Source: Leptodactylus fallax (lineage: Eukaryota; Chordata; Amphibia; Anura; Leptodactylidae). From it: a stretch of DNA of 64,000 nt. Where the stretch lies: positions 6,677,001 to 6,741,000 of the forward strand of contig CAMRHE010000028.1 in the NCBI GenBank assembly GCA_947044405.1, in the 5' to 3' direction. Every line of letters begins with the position of its first letter. Positions within the stretch are counted from its first letter, which is position 1. Under the pieces are notes generated by a model. It ran no database searches. It was not told the origin of the DNA and saw nothing but the letters and a program-made list of their open reading frames with translations. Positions 1-11,790 of the stretch are shown here, piece by piece. A program made the translations under genes and the position numbers.

Positions 1-329
1 TTAAGTAGACAGGTAACAATCAGTGTGTCTAGAATTATCCACTTATCTTAGGGGGTATTTCACTTCACATGCAACTATGCACTCCATATTTAAAGGGGAT
101 GTATGCTTCAATATGTAACCTTCCAACATGCCCATGAACATGCATGCTCAGATCAGTCAAGCCTGCATGTATTTTGAATGGGAAAAAGATATATGCCATA
201 TGCCATGTTGAATTGCAGCAGCCTGATTCTTGTATCTTCCAACATCTGCCTTTAGGGGTAAGTCAGTGTGCCCATTGTGCACATTAGATGATCAGGTTAG
301 GCAAAAAGATTGGTTTAATCAGGGGGTGA
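1..329. other. Unassigned non-coding DNA
   Basis: AT-rich sequence with no convincing open frame, repeat end or motif. It ends where a Tc1-like MITE begins. Confidence 0.5.
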
Positions 330-791
330 AATGTCACCAGCAGCTCTAGAAGAAATGCTTCATAGTAAAAATGCTTTTGTCCATTAACAAAATGATGTAA
401 ATCCCATCAATATTTGGTGTGATGTTTGCCCTTTGCCTTCTTCTCTGTACAGTTTTTGGCAGAACTGGGCAGGGAGGTTGTTCCCGCCGCCATCTTGGGG
501 AACTAAGCACAGATCTTCTGTGGATGTAGGCTTGCTCCAATCCTTCTGTCTCTTCATGTCATCCCAGACAGACTGGATGATGATGAGATCAGGGCTATAT
601 CTGTGGGGGCCGGATCATCACTTCCAGGACTCCTCCTCCAAAGGACAAAGGTCACACCAAATATTGATGGGATTTACATTTCTCTTTTCTTCATTCACTT
701 CATAAAATAAACTATTAAACCTTCTATTTCTGAAAGCATTCTTACTGTGCAGCATGTTTAAATATCTGCCTAAAACTTTTGCATTGTACTG
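330..791 (-). mobile_element. Tc1-like non-autonomous element, copy 1
   Basis: This is a decayed Tc1-like relic read on the minus strand. The right end, ...AAAACTTTTGCATTGTACTG followed by TA at 792-793, is a typical Tc1-family terminus; the left terminus is missing. On the minus strand the middle (about 440-640) still encodes the end of a Tc1 transposase, with SPDL, WDDMKRQKDWSKPTSTEDL and NNLPAQF recognisable. The position of the third catalytic residue (E of DDE) reads Q. An inverted pair of about 30 bp around the motif CAATATTTGGTGTGA flanks this core. The same internal structure recurs in three more copies in the window, so it amplified as a short non-autonomous family rather than arising by separate decay. 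Confidence 0.75.
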
Positions 792-793
792 TA

Positions 794-1550
794 TAGCAGT
801 TCTAAATCTATATAAACATGAATAGTTTTAGAATAATACATGGTGCATAGTCTGTGCATTCAGGAACACAATAACAGCTAAAATCTGAAACTTTTGCTTA
901 TTATAGATTGAATGTATATCATAAAGCGAACGCTTCTAGAAATCTCTGGAATATAGATAGCAATGCAATAAATGTCAATCACCATCGTTTAGAACTTCAT
1001 TATTAATTGGCTGCTACAGACAGACTCCTTATGGACATGATCAGCCATGTAAACCAGAGAGAGTAGGATGGGGGCTTGGAGGATCCATCCATACATGACC
1101 ATTAATGATTGTAATTGTGTCTGTTGGGAAAAGCAGCCAACACTGCAACTAATTATACATTCACTACATCATAATTAGTCAATTACTGTTCCAAGAAATA
1201 ACTATAGATTTCTGTAAGAACCTTTGTGTTCATTATACGGTACATCATACAATGTCCATACTGACCAGTATAGAATGATGTTATTTCCAATCACGTTCAT
1301 TTAAGGTTTAGAAAAATTCTAACAATATTATATTTATAAATCAATAGATATAATATATAACTCCTATTTGAATATTCTGCATAAAATGTTACAATACAAT
1401 TAATATTTATTTTCCATATAGAAATCAGATGGAAATCTGCTCTTCGGTTTCTTCTATGCTTGCTTTTGTATGGATACATTCATATACTAAGTAATCAGTT
1501 GATAAAAGCAAAGTAACTTATAGACTAAAATAATTCAGGAGACCTGTCCT
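794..1550. other. Unassigned AT-rich DNA
   Basis: No supported gene or repeat. Only short random open frames are present. Confidence 0.5.
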
Positions 1551-1720
1551 CAAGCAGGGGTGTAGACCTGAGAAGTGTACAAGTAGCAGTAACTGGGTCT
1601 GGCCCCTGAGGAACATATGGGGAGTCTACTATATCTGTAGTGGGGCAGCAGAGGCAATTACCCCCGGCCCCAGCGCCCAAAGGCCCTTCTGCCATATTAG
1701 ATAAAAACTACATCGTGAAT
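1551..1720. mobile_element. Probable hAT-derived repeat fragment
   Basis: It begins CAGGGGTGTAG, a hAT-like terminus, and continues with C- and G-rich text (GGGGCAGCAGAGGCAATTAC, GGCCCCAGCGCCCAAAGGCC). Related text recurs near 10820-10965, 39795-39920 and 42440-42540, which supports an old interspersed repeat. No right terminus or target duplication was found. Confidence 0.35.
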
Positions 1721-2439
1721 GGCAGAAAGTAGGTGGTGGCCCACTTACAGATTTGCATTGAAGTCCAGGAACTTCATGTTATGTCTGTCTCATTAGGGTA
1801 TATAAATTGCTACAATAAAAATATAAGGTTCTGTCTCCACAAATCTGATCACTTCTTCCACTAATTCTATAACTATTATTTTATAGAATTAAAAAACAGA
1901 CTGCGGAAAAAGGACAAAAAGTCTCAAAACAATCATAACCTGGAATGCCATAGAAAAAGCCAAAAAGCAAAATTGTAGTCGGGTGGTGTCATGGCTTTAT
2001 CCACTCAATGGTTTTAGGTTTTAACTTTGTGAATAGAACACATGAAATCTGAGAAATTGCTATCGTCACCAGTTGAAGCTCTGTTTTTGGACGACTTATG
2101 ATACTCATCTGAAATTGGATGTCATGTTTACCAACAACTAAGTCCGGGCCTGCTCAGATCATTTTATGATGGGGCAATCACATGATAACAAGTGATATCT
2201 TCTACGACCTCTGCTTAGCAGAGTCAAGCAGCAAGGATGTGATCTCACTGGTGTACAGAGTAGGCTATCAAAGTCTAAAGGCCCTCATATACAAGAGCAA
2301 GCTGTCCAAACCTCCCATTTTGGCAGGAACATGAGACTGTCTTATGTGTATGGGAGCCTCGCTATTCTCCTGAAGAATCAGCCATGTTGAATTTCAACAT
2401 ACCTCATCATAAGGAAAGACAAGCCATCACCAGAGGCAT
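1721..2439. other. Unassigned non-coding DNA
   Basis: No gene, repeat end or tandem array that I can support. Confidence 0.5.
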
Positions 2440-2900
2440 CTGACAGCAATTTATTTCCTTCTCCCCATTAAAGATACATGCATGCTTAGTCTATCCAAGT
2501 GTGTATACCTATAAGAAGGCCTGGAGGAACAGTTATTGGCTAACAGCTAATGAATGAGAAATACCATTAGCTAGTTCCCATAGGCCTGGATTCTCCAACT
2601 TTGCCGCGTTTTTTAAGGGTGGCTAGGTGTAGATATGAATGGCAGATGAATCAGCAAAGCTCCCTCTCAAGCTATTGATCATATTAACGTGGAAGTGAAA
2701 GAACTTATGACAGTCCCGCTGACTGCCAATTCCAATCATTATTCTTTGAACATTCGAGGATGTCATGTGACAGAAGTTGACAGCCTTCATGTATGTGATT
2801 ACATATGATCGGCAGACAGACTTGAGAACCTCAATTAGGCATCATTGATCTTGACAAATAGACGACCCTGTTATGAGACACAAGCACTATAGACACAATA
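2440..2900. promoter_or_regulatory. Possible conserved non-coding element
   Basis: Repeat-free, moderately complex sequence with clustered TAAT/ATTA-like and CAAT motifs (for example CTAATGAATGAG and CCAATCATTATTC). It has the texture of vertebrate developmental enhancers, but only alignment to other frogs could establish conservation. Weak call. Confidence 0.15.
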
Positions 2901-3652
2901 ATGAACCCTAAAGCCTTGTTCAGTTCCATTATCACACACAAAGACACAACCTAACAAAAGCTACTCAACTGACATGAGGTTTTTGCGGCAAATTTGGGGA
3001 GGGGGGATCCATTTTTACAAATGGCCCTATAACTTTTCTATTAAAACCACACAGGCTGTATACAGGCATGTAAAAGCATAGCAAGGTGTGTTGTTTTTTT
3101 CACATGTATATGTGGAGTATTCTTTATTACTATATTCAAACCCATAAAGTTACAGCATGCTGTGAATAAAATATAAAATACAAAAATACATAAATAAGTA
3201 ACCAAAAAAATATTTGCCACAGATGCAACGCAGATTTCACCTCTGGCAACGCAAACACTAAAAATCCACATCAAAATCCAGACATAATTCATGACGTATC
3301 TAAACTCAGTCCATAATCGTATGTACACCTTTACACACAAGTTTATACTGTTTATTGAAATTCTTCCATCATAATTCCTTCCATTTGTCTCCTACTTTAC
3401 CCTAGCTTATATTATATGTGATAGCTAAACGTAGAGATCAGATAGATGGGGATATGACTGCACAGTCAGACTACACAGAGTTGCTTTGTTGTCTGTTACC
3501 ATGGAGACACATAGGTCTGCTTAGAAATTGTAAAAACAAAATGTTACGAATCAAGCTATTGCAATATTTCTTTAATATTCATTTTTTCACTGCAATAATT
3601 AAAAAGTTGGTTTCACAAGAGTACATAGCTTTTAAAATATATATTGGGTGAA
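2901..3652. other. Unassigned non-coding DNA
   Basis: AT-rich, with short random frames on both strands and no recognisable element. Confidence 0.5.
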
Positions 3653-3895
3653 TTTATTAAACCTATGTCAGAAAACTGACATCTGTAGTGCCCGTTCCTG
3701 CATACACCATTTTGTTGTTTTTGCACTGTGTTCACCTCTTTGTAAGGTGGGTGGATCGGGATGGGGATCAATGTAGCTTATCATTTTACCATAACTCACG
3801 CCAGAGAAGTGTCGAGCCTCTTAATAGTTTTGGCACCAGCGGACAGCCCAATTCTGACCAGTCTTAATAAATTCCCTCCATTGTCCATATCTGTT
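3653..3895. repeat. Possible foldback MITE
   Basis: The left edge reads AATTTATTAAACCTATGTCAG and the right edge GACCAGTCTTAATAAATTCC, which are approximate reverse complements. Elements with a TTTATTAA-type end recur in the window (38585, 52740). No clean target duplication is visible. Confidence 0.35.
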
Positions 3896-5141
3896 TTTTG
3901 GCTGAGGTTAGATTACTGAGTACTATTACTAAATTTGTGGTACTGTGGCCAAATAAGCCAATGTACCCTTAAAGCTTAAAGTGCGACCCTTTGCCAAGAG
4001 GGTGTCTTTTTGGTATATATTTAACTCGAATAACACGGCTATAATTGTTGACTTTGGTTTAGTCATATAGTTCTATGTATCTGTCCATACATTCAGCAGG
4101 ATGGTCTCACCAAACGTAAGACCTGGACACATTGTGGCTGTAGTCTAAGAGTACGTTCCCATCTCCGTCGCAGTGTCCGTTGGAAAACGCCAGATGAAAA
4201 AGTCCTGCAAGTCCAGTGGCTTCTATGAAAGAGAACAGAACCCGATGGGCTCCATAATAGTCAACGGGGTCCATCTGACTCCCTTCGTCTCCGCTATACT
4301 AGCAGTCCATTTGTCCATTGTTCTGGTCCTCCAGTAGACCATAATAACAGGCACCCTGAAGCTAGTGTGATCCTAGTATCAATTGCCAAGTAAAAAAAAA
4401 TGAAAAAAACTGACCAACATGTGCAAAAACACCACAGTAGCGGCCCATACAGCCAGCCCTTCATCTGTACACAATCCAACAAAATGAAATATCTGACATC
4501 AGAAGTCTCCCGGCCCATCACTCCAATGCTGAGCTTAGAAAAATGAGCAGAATTTATGTGAATGTCTTTAAATGTCACTTTGCTATCAAAGTAAACTGAT
4601 CTATTTGAGAAAAAAAAATAAACAGCGGAATAATAAAGAAAGCTGAACAGTTTATTATAGTTTATTATATATGCTGTCACGGAAAACACAATGGACGCGC
4701 AACTCATTATATTTCAAGAACACTGATCACTTCTAAAACAAGTGAGGCCTGTGTGTGCTGACTGCCAATACATGCAAGATAATGAGTCGCCCAGTGATTT
4801 CCCATAGGAAAGATAATTTATCCTAAGTATATAACGTGTCACATTGCTACAAGTTCTAACAAGGGTTTAGAAGGCAAATTCACACATATTTATGTAAAAG
4901 ACTTAACTCTTTCATTAGCAAAAAGCACAAGATATCTCAGGTTAAAACTGCTGCCATTTAGAGATTTTACTGAAGTGTAAAAATGTTATTATGAAGAAGA
5001 AAAAAAAATCTATAAGGTTTGGAACTTTATTTACATTGATGGAATTCTAGTTGTATATTCATTGCTTGATCTGTAGATAATTCAACTCATAGACCCTACC
5101 GATCATCAGGACCAGGAGAGAAAGAGCAAAAAAACGACAAG
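3896..5141. other. Unassigned DNA with weak repeat relics
   Basis: About 4135-4300 carries a phrase pattern (ACGTTCCCATCTCCG, then TCCGTTGG) like the decayed palindromic elements at 41450 and 61291. Otherwise nothing is recognised. A 137-codon open frame on the minus strand (4294-4707) has low-complexity, non-homologous content and was not accepted as a gene. Confidence 0.4.
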
Positions 5142-5455
5142 AAGAGAGAAATGTAAATCCCATCAATATTTGGTGTGACTTTTGCCCTTTGGAGGAGGAG
5201 TCCTGGAAGTGATGATATGGCCCCCAAATATATAGTTCAGATCTTATCATTATCCAGTCTGTCTGAGATGACATGAAGAGACAGAAGGAATGGAGCAAGC
5301 CTACATCCACAGAAGATCTGTGCTTAGTTCTCCAAGATGGCGGCGGGAACAACCTCCCTGCCCAGTTCTGCTAAAAACTGTCTACAAATGTACCCAGAAC
5401 TACTGATAGAAGGCAAAGGGCAAAAGGTCACACCAAATATTGACAGGATTTACTA
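5142..5455 (+). mobile_element. Tc1-like non-autonomous element, copy 2
   Basis: Same family as 330-791, here with the transposase remnant on the plus strand. The core is bounded by an inverted pair (ATGTAAATCCCATCAATATT on the left and its near complement at about 5430-5455). Tc1 C-terminal text can be read (WDDMKRQ-like, here with a stop at WDD; then KPTSTEDLCLVLQDGGGNNL). The third catalytic position is again Q. Both outer Tc1 termini are missing. Confidence 0.7.
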
Positions 5456-5545
5456 CAGATGGGCAAACCTCTCAAGATTAATTTTGTTTTGGGTTTGGCT
5501 GGCTTGGGTTCAAGATTTGTTTCAGGTTGAACAAGTTCAGTGCAG
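5456..5545. mobile_element. Possible hAT end fragment
   Basis: It begins ACAGATGGGCAAACCTCTC and runs into pyrimidine- and GGTT-rich text. Similar ends in inverse orientation (GTTTGCCATCTCTAG near 9790; GGTTTACTCATCTCA near 14110) suggest an old hAT family related to the complete element at 32684-33220. Too short for certainty. Confidence 0.3.
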
Positions 5546-5559
5546 AACATAGATTAAAT

Positions 5560-5790
5560 TGACTTAAAACATAGTTTATGACAAAAGTCAGGGATCCTAG
5601 GATTATATATCTATAAAACATAGTGTAGAACACTGTCAGGGCTCCTAGGACTATATATCTATAAAACATAGTGTAGAACACTGTCAGGGCTCCTAGGAAC
5701 CTATCTATAAAACAGAGTGTATGACACTGTCAGGGCTCTTAAGAACCTATCTATAAAACATAGTGTAGAACACTTTTAGGGCTCCTAGGA

Positions 5791-5795
<5 letters not shown>
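5560..5795. repeat. Tandem repeat, ~55-62 bp unit
   Basis: Four to five imperfect copies of a unit with the phrases TATAAAACATAGTGTAGAACA and CTGTCAGGGCTCCTAGGA. The copies become more alike toward the middle. The array runs straight into a (TCTA)n microsatellite. Confidence 0.85.
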
Positions 5796-5821
<26 letters not shown>

Positions 5822-5825
5822 CATC
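5791..5825. repeat. (ATCT)n microsatellite
   Basis: About eight uninterrupted ATCT units, following the tandem array at 5560-5795. Confidence 0.95.
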
Positions 5826-6389
5826 CAATTTAGCTTTCCTAGGCAAACACAGCTGAAGTTATATCAAAGTGAATGTGAAATGTCTGTCTATGGAAAAACA
5901 TATGTTAAGCAGAGGATACAAACTCAAAGTTTAACCATACACTGCGCTGACACTAGCTCTTACACATTTAAACATTTAAATGCCCCAAAATTTACCCTTT
6001 TATTTGGGAAAGGTGCTTGCCCATGTTTTTTCAGACACACATGGTGGTTATAATGCAAAAAGCAATGATTTTATAGGAAAATTAGTCAATTTTGATGACT
6101 TGTAAGTGATAAAGTTTTGTTATTTGGGACACAAATTTCAGTCTGTGAGCCAAGTTGAAAAGTGGGCTTTCCAAAATAAAAAGCCGTCAAAAATTATCCT
6201 TTCAGGGGAGCAGATGTAAAAATGGGATGGGTTTTGTTTACACCAACAGTGTGATATAGTGGAATGTGATGAACCCAGGCGCAGGACATGTCTGACTGAG
6301 TGGTGGCAGTGGTAATAACTATGCAGGAGTAGCAGCAACAGCAGTACTGTAAATGGAAGATGATGATAAAGTGAGACTGACACACCACT
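5826..6389. other. Unassigned non-coding DNA
   Basis: No supported element. It leads into the 3' side of the hAT transposase relic on the minus strand. Confidence 0.45.
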
Positions 6390-8180
6390 ATTCGGAGGCA
6401 TCAGTGGAGGTGTGTGAAAATCCTCACGAATCTATACCTGATTCATTTTGACAAAAGTAATTTTTTCCATGCTAACAGTGGACAGTTTCGTCCTTCTAGG
6501 TGTTACAACGCCATTGGCAGCAATTCTCCACCATTGCGCTTGATGCTAGTCAAGACAAAATTCCTATGGCAAACTGGGCCAGCTCATTCCACTGCTCTTA
6601 CCTCATGGCCCAGATTTCTATGGGGGTCAGTGTTATCTGCTGGACTATAGGTGCACTCTAGGTACAACTGTACCTGCTGGTGCAATCAGTGGATTCATCA
6701 TGTTCCAGATACTGTACTGGCTGCTGATGCTGCAGCTTTTACTCCTGACGCTTGTAGCTGTGACACTGGCAATGGGCCGAGACCACCTGGGTACGCGTGC
6801 AACTGGCACTTGAACTGATTTCCCTAAATGCTGGGGCAAGCCAAGCATACAGCCTACCCTGATAATATTCCAATTAGTCTTCCCTTTGGGAGGCAGGGAA
6901 GAATTCTCCCATTTTGGGTTTATAGCTAGGGTTTAAAAGCACTGCCATCCAGTACTCATCAGTCTGCTTGCCGCTGTGCAAGCACTGGAACATACAGCCT
7001 GCCATGCTTGCAAGCGTGTGCACTGACCCATGGTTGGTGTTCTTGGCCAGCATGGCTGTCATCATTATCATCATCTTAAATTAAATAAGGGTCAGCCTCC
7101 TTACCTGGCTGTGCCTGTGACATATCAAGGGCCCCCTCTGCATCCAATGGAGAGTCTTCCTTCTCCTTTTCCAGTCTAGGAGTCCCAGTTCCTCCACCAT
7201 AATCTTGACCCAGATTTTCATCTTCCATTTCCACATGCATCAACCCAACATTAACTAAGATGTGAAAACTGTTCTTCCTCTTCTGTCGCTCGTTGCATGA
7301 ATGTGTTTCCTGTAAAATATATAAAAAAGGGATCACCTCACCGATGCTGAAGTTGTCCCATTTGGTGGCCTTTTGAAAGGGTTTGAGAAGCCAACAGAAT
7401 TCCCTTGAAATAACATGTTCCTGTGGTCTGCTGCTTTCAGTAATTGTTCACCATCTTCTGCTGCACATAAACATGCTTTAGCATGTTTAGGGTGGAGTTC
7501 CACAGAGTTGGAACGTCGCAGATAACGTGGTGCAAAGGCTAAGCGTTTTGTTGCTGCAAATCGAGCAGAGTGTTTTTTTCAACATAAGAACAGCTGAAAT
7601 GTGCAGAGACTTTTCAGACCATGAGGGGCACCTCTTTTAAGCCACTATACATGTTAATAAAGCAGCATACCACCAGGTTCAGCACATGTGCCATACAGGA
7701 ACAATGTGTTATTCATCATAACTGTAGTGCAGAAACAATATTGTAGCCATAGTCGTTGGCAATGCTGCTTAGGTATAGTTGGCTTTTTGGATGATGGGGC
7801 TGCAAATTGGTGGAAATCATCAACACCCTCTTCATCTGATGTTACCCTGACCTGGTTGCCAGGTCCTATTCGCAACAGAATAATAAGCAGCAATGTCATC
7901 ATCTTCCCCACTCATCATGGCCTGAACACCCTCAGAATTTCCACCTAAAGATTTCTCCATAGCTCCTCTACTAGAACAACTACAAGTAGTCCACCTCCTG
8001 CCACCACCAACAGTCATGTCTTCCTCCTCTACTTGCAAACAACTCTAACTCATCCAGCTGATCAAGAAGAGGAGGAAGACTGCTCTGACTAGGGGAAATA
8101 GCTTTCTCAGCAGATGCCACATGACTACCAGGGATCTGCGTCAGTGACGAAAATGAAGGAGGCAAGTTGACATTCCATAA
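6390..8180 (-). pseudogene. Decayed hAT-superfamily transposase
   Basis: Read on the minus strand across several frames, this stretch shows the order expected of the C-terminal half of a hAT transposase. Near 7330-7370 is a weak KWDNFSIGEVIPFLYIL-like text. Near 6890-6970 is DEYWMAVLLNPSYKPKM, matching the conserved hAT block usually written LLDPRYK. Near 6430-6650 is the hATC dimerisation domain: TPIEIWA, ELAQFAIGILS, ASSAMVE, then VVTPRRTKLSTV and KITFVKMNQ, split by stops and frame changes. These domains normally bring transposase subunits together and help form the catalytic fold. No full-length frame remains, so this is a dead copy. Short acidic text (SGEDDD) around 7860-7890 may belong to its N-terminal half. 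Termini and target duplication were not found, so the limits are approximate. Confidence 0.7.
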
Positions 8181-8514
8181 TGTGGTAAATTAGATATTAC
8201 AATATTAGAGAAGGAAAAGGAACACACAGAAGCCTGACTCAAGATCACACTACTGCAATATCCTCCTGTGACTGAGATGAGCAAGCTTAGTAATTAAGAA
8301 CTTCATCTTCATTCTCAGGAAGTGCAACAATCCTGCGCCTATCAGTGCCATCAGAACCAGAAGTAGTGTTGCTGTTGCCACCCACATTCTTCTTAGTACT
8401 TGCAGAAGTGTTTCCTCTTCCCTCTCTTTTTGCTTGTCCCCTGCCCTGTTTTTTTCATTCATTTTACTACACACTGCTTAATTATAATAGTGATTGGCAA
8501 CAGTTCTAACACTC
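8181..8514 (-). other. Possible upstream part of the hAT relic
   Basis: On the minus strand a lysine/glutamate-rich text (KNEKNRAGDKQKE) and serine/threonine-rich text follow. It might be the N-terminal part of the hAT relic, but no BED zinc finger is seen. Confidence 0.25.
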
Positions 8515-8893
8515 TACAGGTGCATCTCAATAAATTAGAATATCCTTGAAATGTTTATTTATGTCAGTAATTAAATTTAAAAAGTGACCTCCTATATTTT
8601 CTAGATTCTTTACAATCAGAGTGTTCTATTTCAAGTGTTTTTATTTCTGTAAATGTTGATTATGGATTACAGGTAATGAAAGCCCAAATCTAAGAAAATT
8701 AGAATATTGTAATAAAGTTCAGTATTGTAAATTCAGTGTCACCTGCCAAGGTTTCCTAAGCCTTTAAATGGTCCCTCAGTCTGGTTCAGTAGAACACACA
8801 ATCTTGGAAGACGCGGATTATGGATTGAATTACTGATTTACTGACATGAATGAATGTTTCAAAGATATTCTAATTTATTGAAATGCACCTGTA
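8515..8893. mobile_element. Tc1/mariner MITE (375 bp) with TA duplication
   Basis: A complete short element runs from 8517 to 8891, flanked by TA at 8515-8516 and 8892-8893. The left end CAGGTGCATCTCAATAAATT and the reverse complement of the right end, CAGGTGCATTTCAATAAATT, match over about 53 bp with few differences. TA target duplication and these termini fit the Tc1/mariner superfamily. There is no transposase inside, so movement would depend on an enzyme supplied elsewhere. Confidence 0.9.
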
Positions 8894-8898
8894 TGTCT

Positions 8899-8942
8899 TT
8901 TTTTTTGGGGGGGGGGGGGGTTGTCTTTTTGAAAAAAAAAAA
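8899..8942. repeat. Homopolymer tract T/G/A
   Basis: Runs of T, then 14 G, then A. Low complexity, with no function inferred. Such runs are prone to sequencing error. Confidence 0.9.
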
Positions 8943-9740
8943 AACTATTTCAAGAAAATAGCAAAGCACTAATAGCCCTAAAAGAGTGACTGGTCAGTGA
9001 CTATTAGACTAGAACTGAGTCTTGTATGTATATTGGGTAACCCTCCCCCCCTCAAAAAAAAAAACAAAAAACAAAAAACCTTAAACTGAGATTTTTTCAA
9101 TTAAGAGCAGGCTGCAAGAATTTTTATTGGGCAAGCCAAAAAATAAACCTCCAAGAACTGACTTTGTCAGTTAAAACAATGTAAATCACTCGGTGGATCA
9201 AACTGCTCTATTTCGAAAAAGGCTTAGACAAAATTAGAATATAGGCAACTGTCCTTTGCCTGTCTGTATTACTGCAGCAGTCTGGCTCACACAGCACAGA
9301 TATTCTCTCTCACTCCGTCCTGTCTATGATTTCTACCACTAATCTGTCTGTAATTGATCAAATCTGACTAAACTTTGTTCTACTTCTCCTACTCCTATGA
9401 TTTTCTAGCTTTACTGCAAGCTTTGCTGCACTCAGTGCTTTGTATTGCAGAAAAAAATCAAATAATTTCTTTGGATCATGCAGTGATGAATAACACATCC
9501 ATGCTATATTTCCACCATCACTGAAATGCCTCATGTTCCTGTCCACAGCATCTTATACAGCATATATGACATCAGCACGGTCAGATGTCCACCTACCACT
9601 GACTATTAACTGAGAGGCTGTCAGTTGAAGGTCACAGTGACTCACAGACACGTGTGTCTTCTTTGTTTTCACTGCACAATGCATATCACGACCATTTTAG
9701 TTCATCCAAGACAAATATTAATTTATTCAGTTTCTTTAAC
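8943..9740. other. Unassigned non-coding DNA
   Basis: No gene or repeat end recognised. A short A-rich/C-rich tract is at about 9043-9080. Confidence 0.5.
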
Positions 9741-9744
9741 AAAC

Positions 9745-9802
9745 CGAACAATTTGGAATATTCGGGTCCAACCCAGCTCGGAACAAATCAGTTTGCCATC
9801 TC
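9745..9802. mobile_element. Possible hAT end fragment
   Basis: The text TATTCGGGTCCAACCC ... GTTTGCCATCTCTAG resembles a hAT terminal region in reverse orientation (compare 5456 and 33200-33220). Confidence 0.3.
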
Positions 9803-9937
9803 TAGGATTTACATTTCTCTTTTCTTCATTCACTTCATTTTGTTAATGGACAAAAACAATTAACCCTTCTATTTCTGGAACCATTCTTACTGAACAGCAG
9901 TTTTACATGCACGCCTAAAACTTTTGTACAATACTGT
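9803..9937 (-). mobile_element. Tc1-like non-autonomous family, end fragment
   Basis: This matches the right outer part of copy 1 (GGATTTACATTTCTCTTTTC, then CTTCTATTTCTGGAACC, then CCTAAAACTTTTGTACAATA and CTGT). The transposase-derived core is absent. Confidence 0.7.
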
Positions 9938-10449
9938 TCATAAAGACATGCATTTTGAAAAGTTGGATGACCCCTTTAAATACGCTCTTTCATGGAGTAG
10001 ACACCAAAGTCCTGAAAATAACCTAAAATTTTGTTCACATATGCTCTTGGCACCTCCATATCAGATTTTTATTTCTGGTCAATATGGCGAGCACCTCAGC
10101 AGAACGTGGTTATCCTATGGTAAGTCAGTGGGATGTATCAGGTGCCAAGAGGATCCTTCATGCACAGGATTGAGACTTCCATCTATTAACTGAAGCCACA
10201 ATCCAGATGTGAACAGAGTCTTAATAAACACAAAAATGTAAAAAGTAAAAGTTATTCAAGAAAATCAATCAAGAGTTTCGCAGATGCATAATAAAGCCTT
10301 TTATCTTTTAATTTGTAACATGTATTTCAGTAATAGTACAGGGGGGGTTCTTACAATATTGTATAGGATTAACATTGTTGTTTCTGAAATTACACATAGT
10401 GCAGTTCCATGATGGTAAGTCTACAAATTTGTAACTTACTAAAACTTAA

Positions 10450-10496
<47 letters not shown>

Positions 10497-11309
10497 TAAT
10501 AAATGTTTGTGCAGAAATATTTCATCCTCCATAGTGGATGTTTGTTTCAGGTAGCTACTATTATAAAGCACGTCGTTTTTGTATAAGTACAATAGCTCCC
10601 TCTAGAGGTGATCAGTATATTACACTTTACACATCACTCAGTAACAAAAAAGTGCAAGTCTGAACATACACCAGCTTTTGTATGTATAGTATTAACAGTC
10701 TAAAGATTGGACTTTGATTTTTACTATATAATACCATATATTTCAATTAAAAAAGGCATATAAAATAAATCAAATTGTGAGTCAAGTTATTGGCGTTTCG
10801 TCATTGGTACATTGAGAATTAAGTCCAGGGTTGTAGCTAATGGGACTGCAGATATAGTAGTCACACCCTGGCCCTGGTGCCAAAGGTGGTTCAAAGGCCC
10901 CTCTGCCACTTATGACGACACCAAAGCTATTCGCATAACAGATCTTGCATTGCTTCAAGTTACGCTTCTGGTTAAGCCATTGTATTAAGCTGAAACAATA
11001 GGTTTATCTACAGTTTCAAGTAGAACCACAAGTGACAAACTCGCCTCTGCTACATTTATATGTTGCTTGGTACAGAATTCAGGTTCTTGAGATTGCAGTT
11101 TTATTATGCCAGACACAAGGAACCACAGATCCCAAGTATAACGTAATGAAAAGAAAGATTTCATTGTCTTTTAAGTAAAATGATAAAACACGTAAACTAT
11201 AGATAACTATCAGATGGACACATGTTCTACTTACAAGCCTGTATATCATTAATTTGTGCACGATACAGGCAGATTATCTGCGCATGTGAACAGGCATAAA
11301 GGCTTGGTA
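9938..11309. other. Unassigned DNA with small repeats
   Basis: It contains the (AAT)n tract listed separately and, near 10820-10965, text like the hAT-derived fragment at 1551 (GGTTGTAGCTAATGGGACTG, CCCCTCTGCCA). No gene is supported. Confidence 0.4.
10449..10500. repeat. (AAT)n microsatellite
   Basis: About 15 AAT units, ending in an interrupted AAAAAT. Confidence 0.95.
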
Positions 11310-11790
11310 GCCATTTTTCTACAATTTTCACTCTGTCCACTAAGCCTAATAGCAATCTTACACTTGTCACTTCCTTAGGGATTATCATTGCAGCAGTCGC
11401 TTCATTTACATCACATACAGTATTACAATAGAAGTTCACACCTCTATAGATAACATCCATAGTGCTCTATCATTCCATCATTATTGACAATAGAGGTCAC
11501 AGCTTATCTCTTCATCCTCCCTGCACAGAGCAGGTCTAGAAAATTCTCCTATAGACCGCAATGAGTCAGCTCCAGACTATTGCTGCCTATGGCTATGACT
11601 GTATTGCAAAGCTCATCATTAAATGCAGGGCAGAGGAGAAGCTCAGGCAAGATGACCACCCCAATAAAATGTACAGAAAATAGAGTAAAGAATTTACAAA
11701 TCAGCAATAAAAACAGAAAAGATAGTGATAGTGATCTGGTTTTAATAAAAAAAAATTAACAATACATAAAATCCTATATTTCAAAATTTC
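11310..11790. mobile_element. T2/Kolobok-like MITE relic
   Basis: It shares a diverged ~450-bp body with 36120-36661. Matching phrases include TTTTCACT(C/T), AAGCCTAATAG, TCATTTACATC, CTCTATAGATAACA, TGACAATAGA, CAGCTTATC, ATTGCTGCCT and AAGATG(A/G)CC. The TTAA-bearing right end seen at 36658 is lost here. The copy is old. Confidence 0.6.

Noticed and set aside
433..705. 90-codon plus-strand frame over the Tc1-like copy 1
   Set aside because: It is the antisense of the transposase remnant. Equivalent frames appear at 5059-5352 and 25948-26211 only because the same repeat recurs.
4294..4707. 137-codon open frame on the minus strand, hydrophobic
   Set aside because: The peptide is rich in F, Y and S from A/T-rich DNA, and no transmembrane family or homologue is recognisable.
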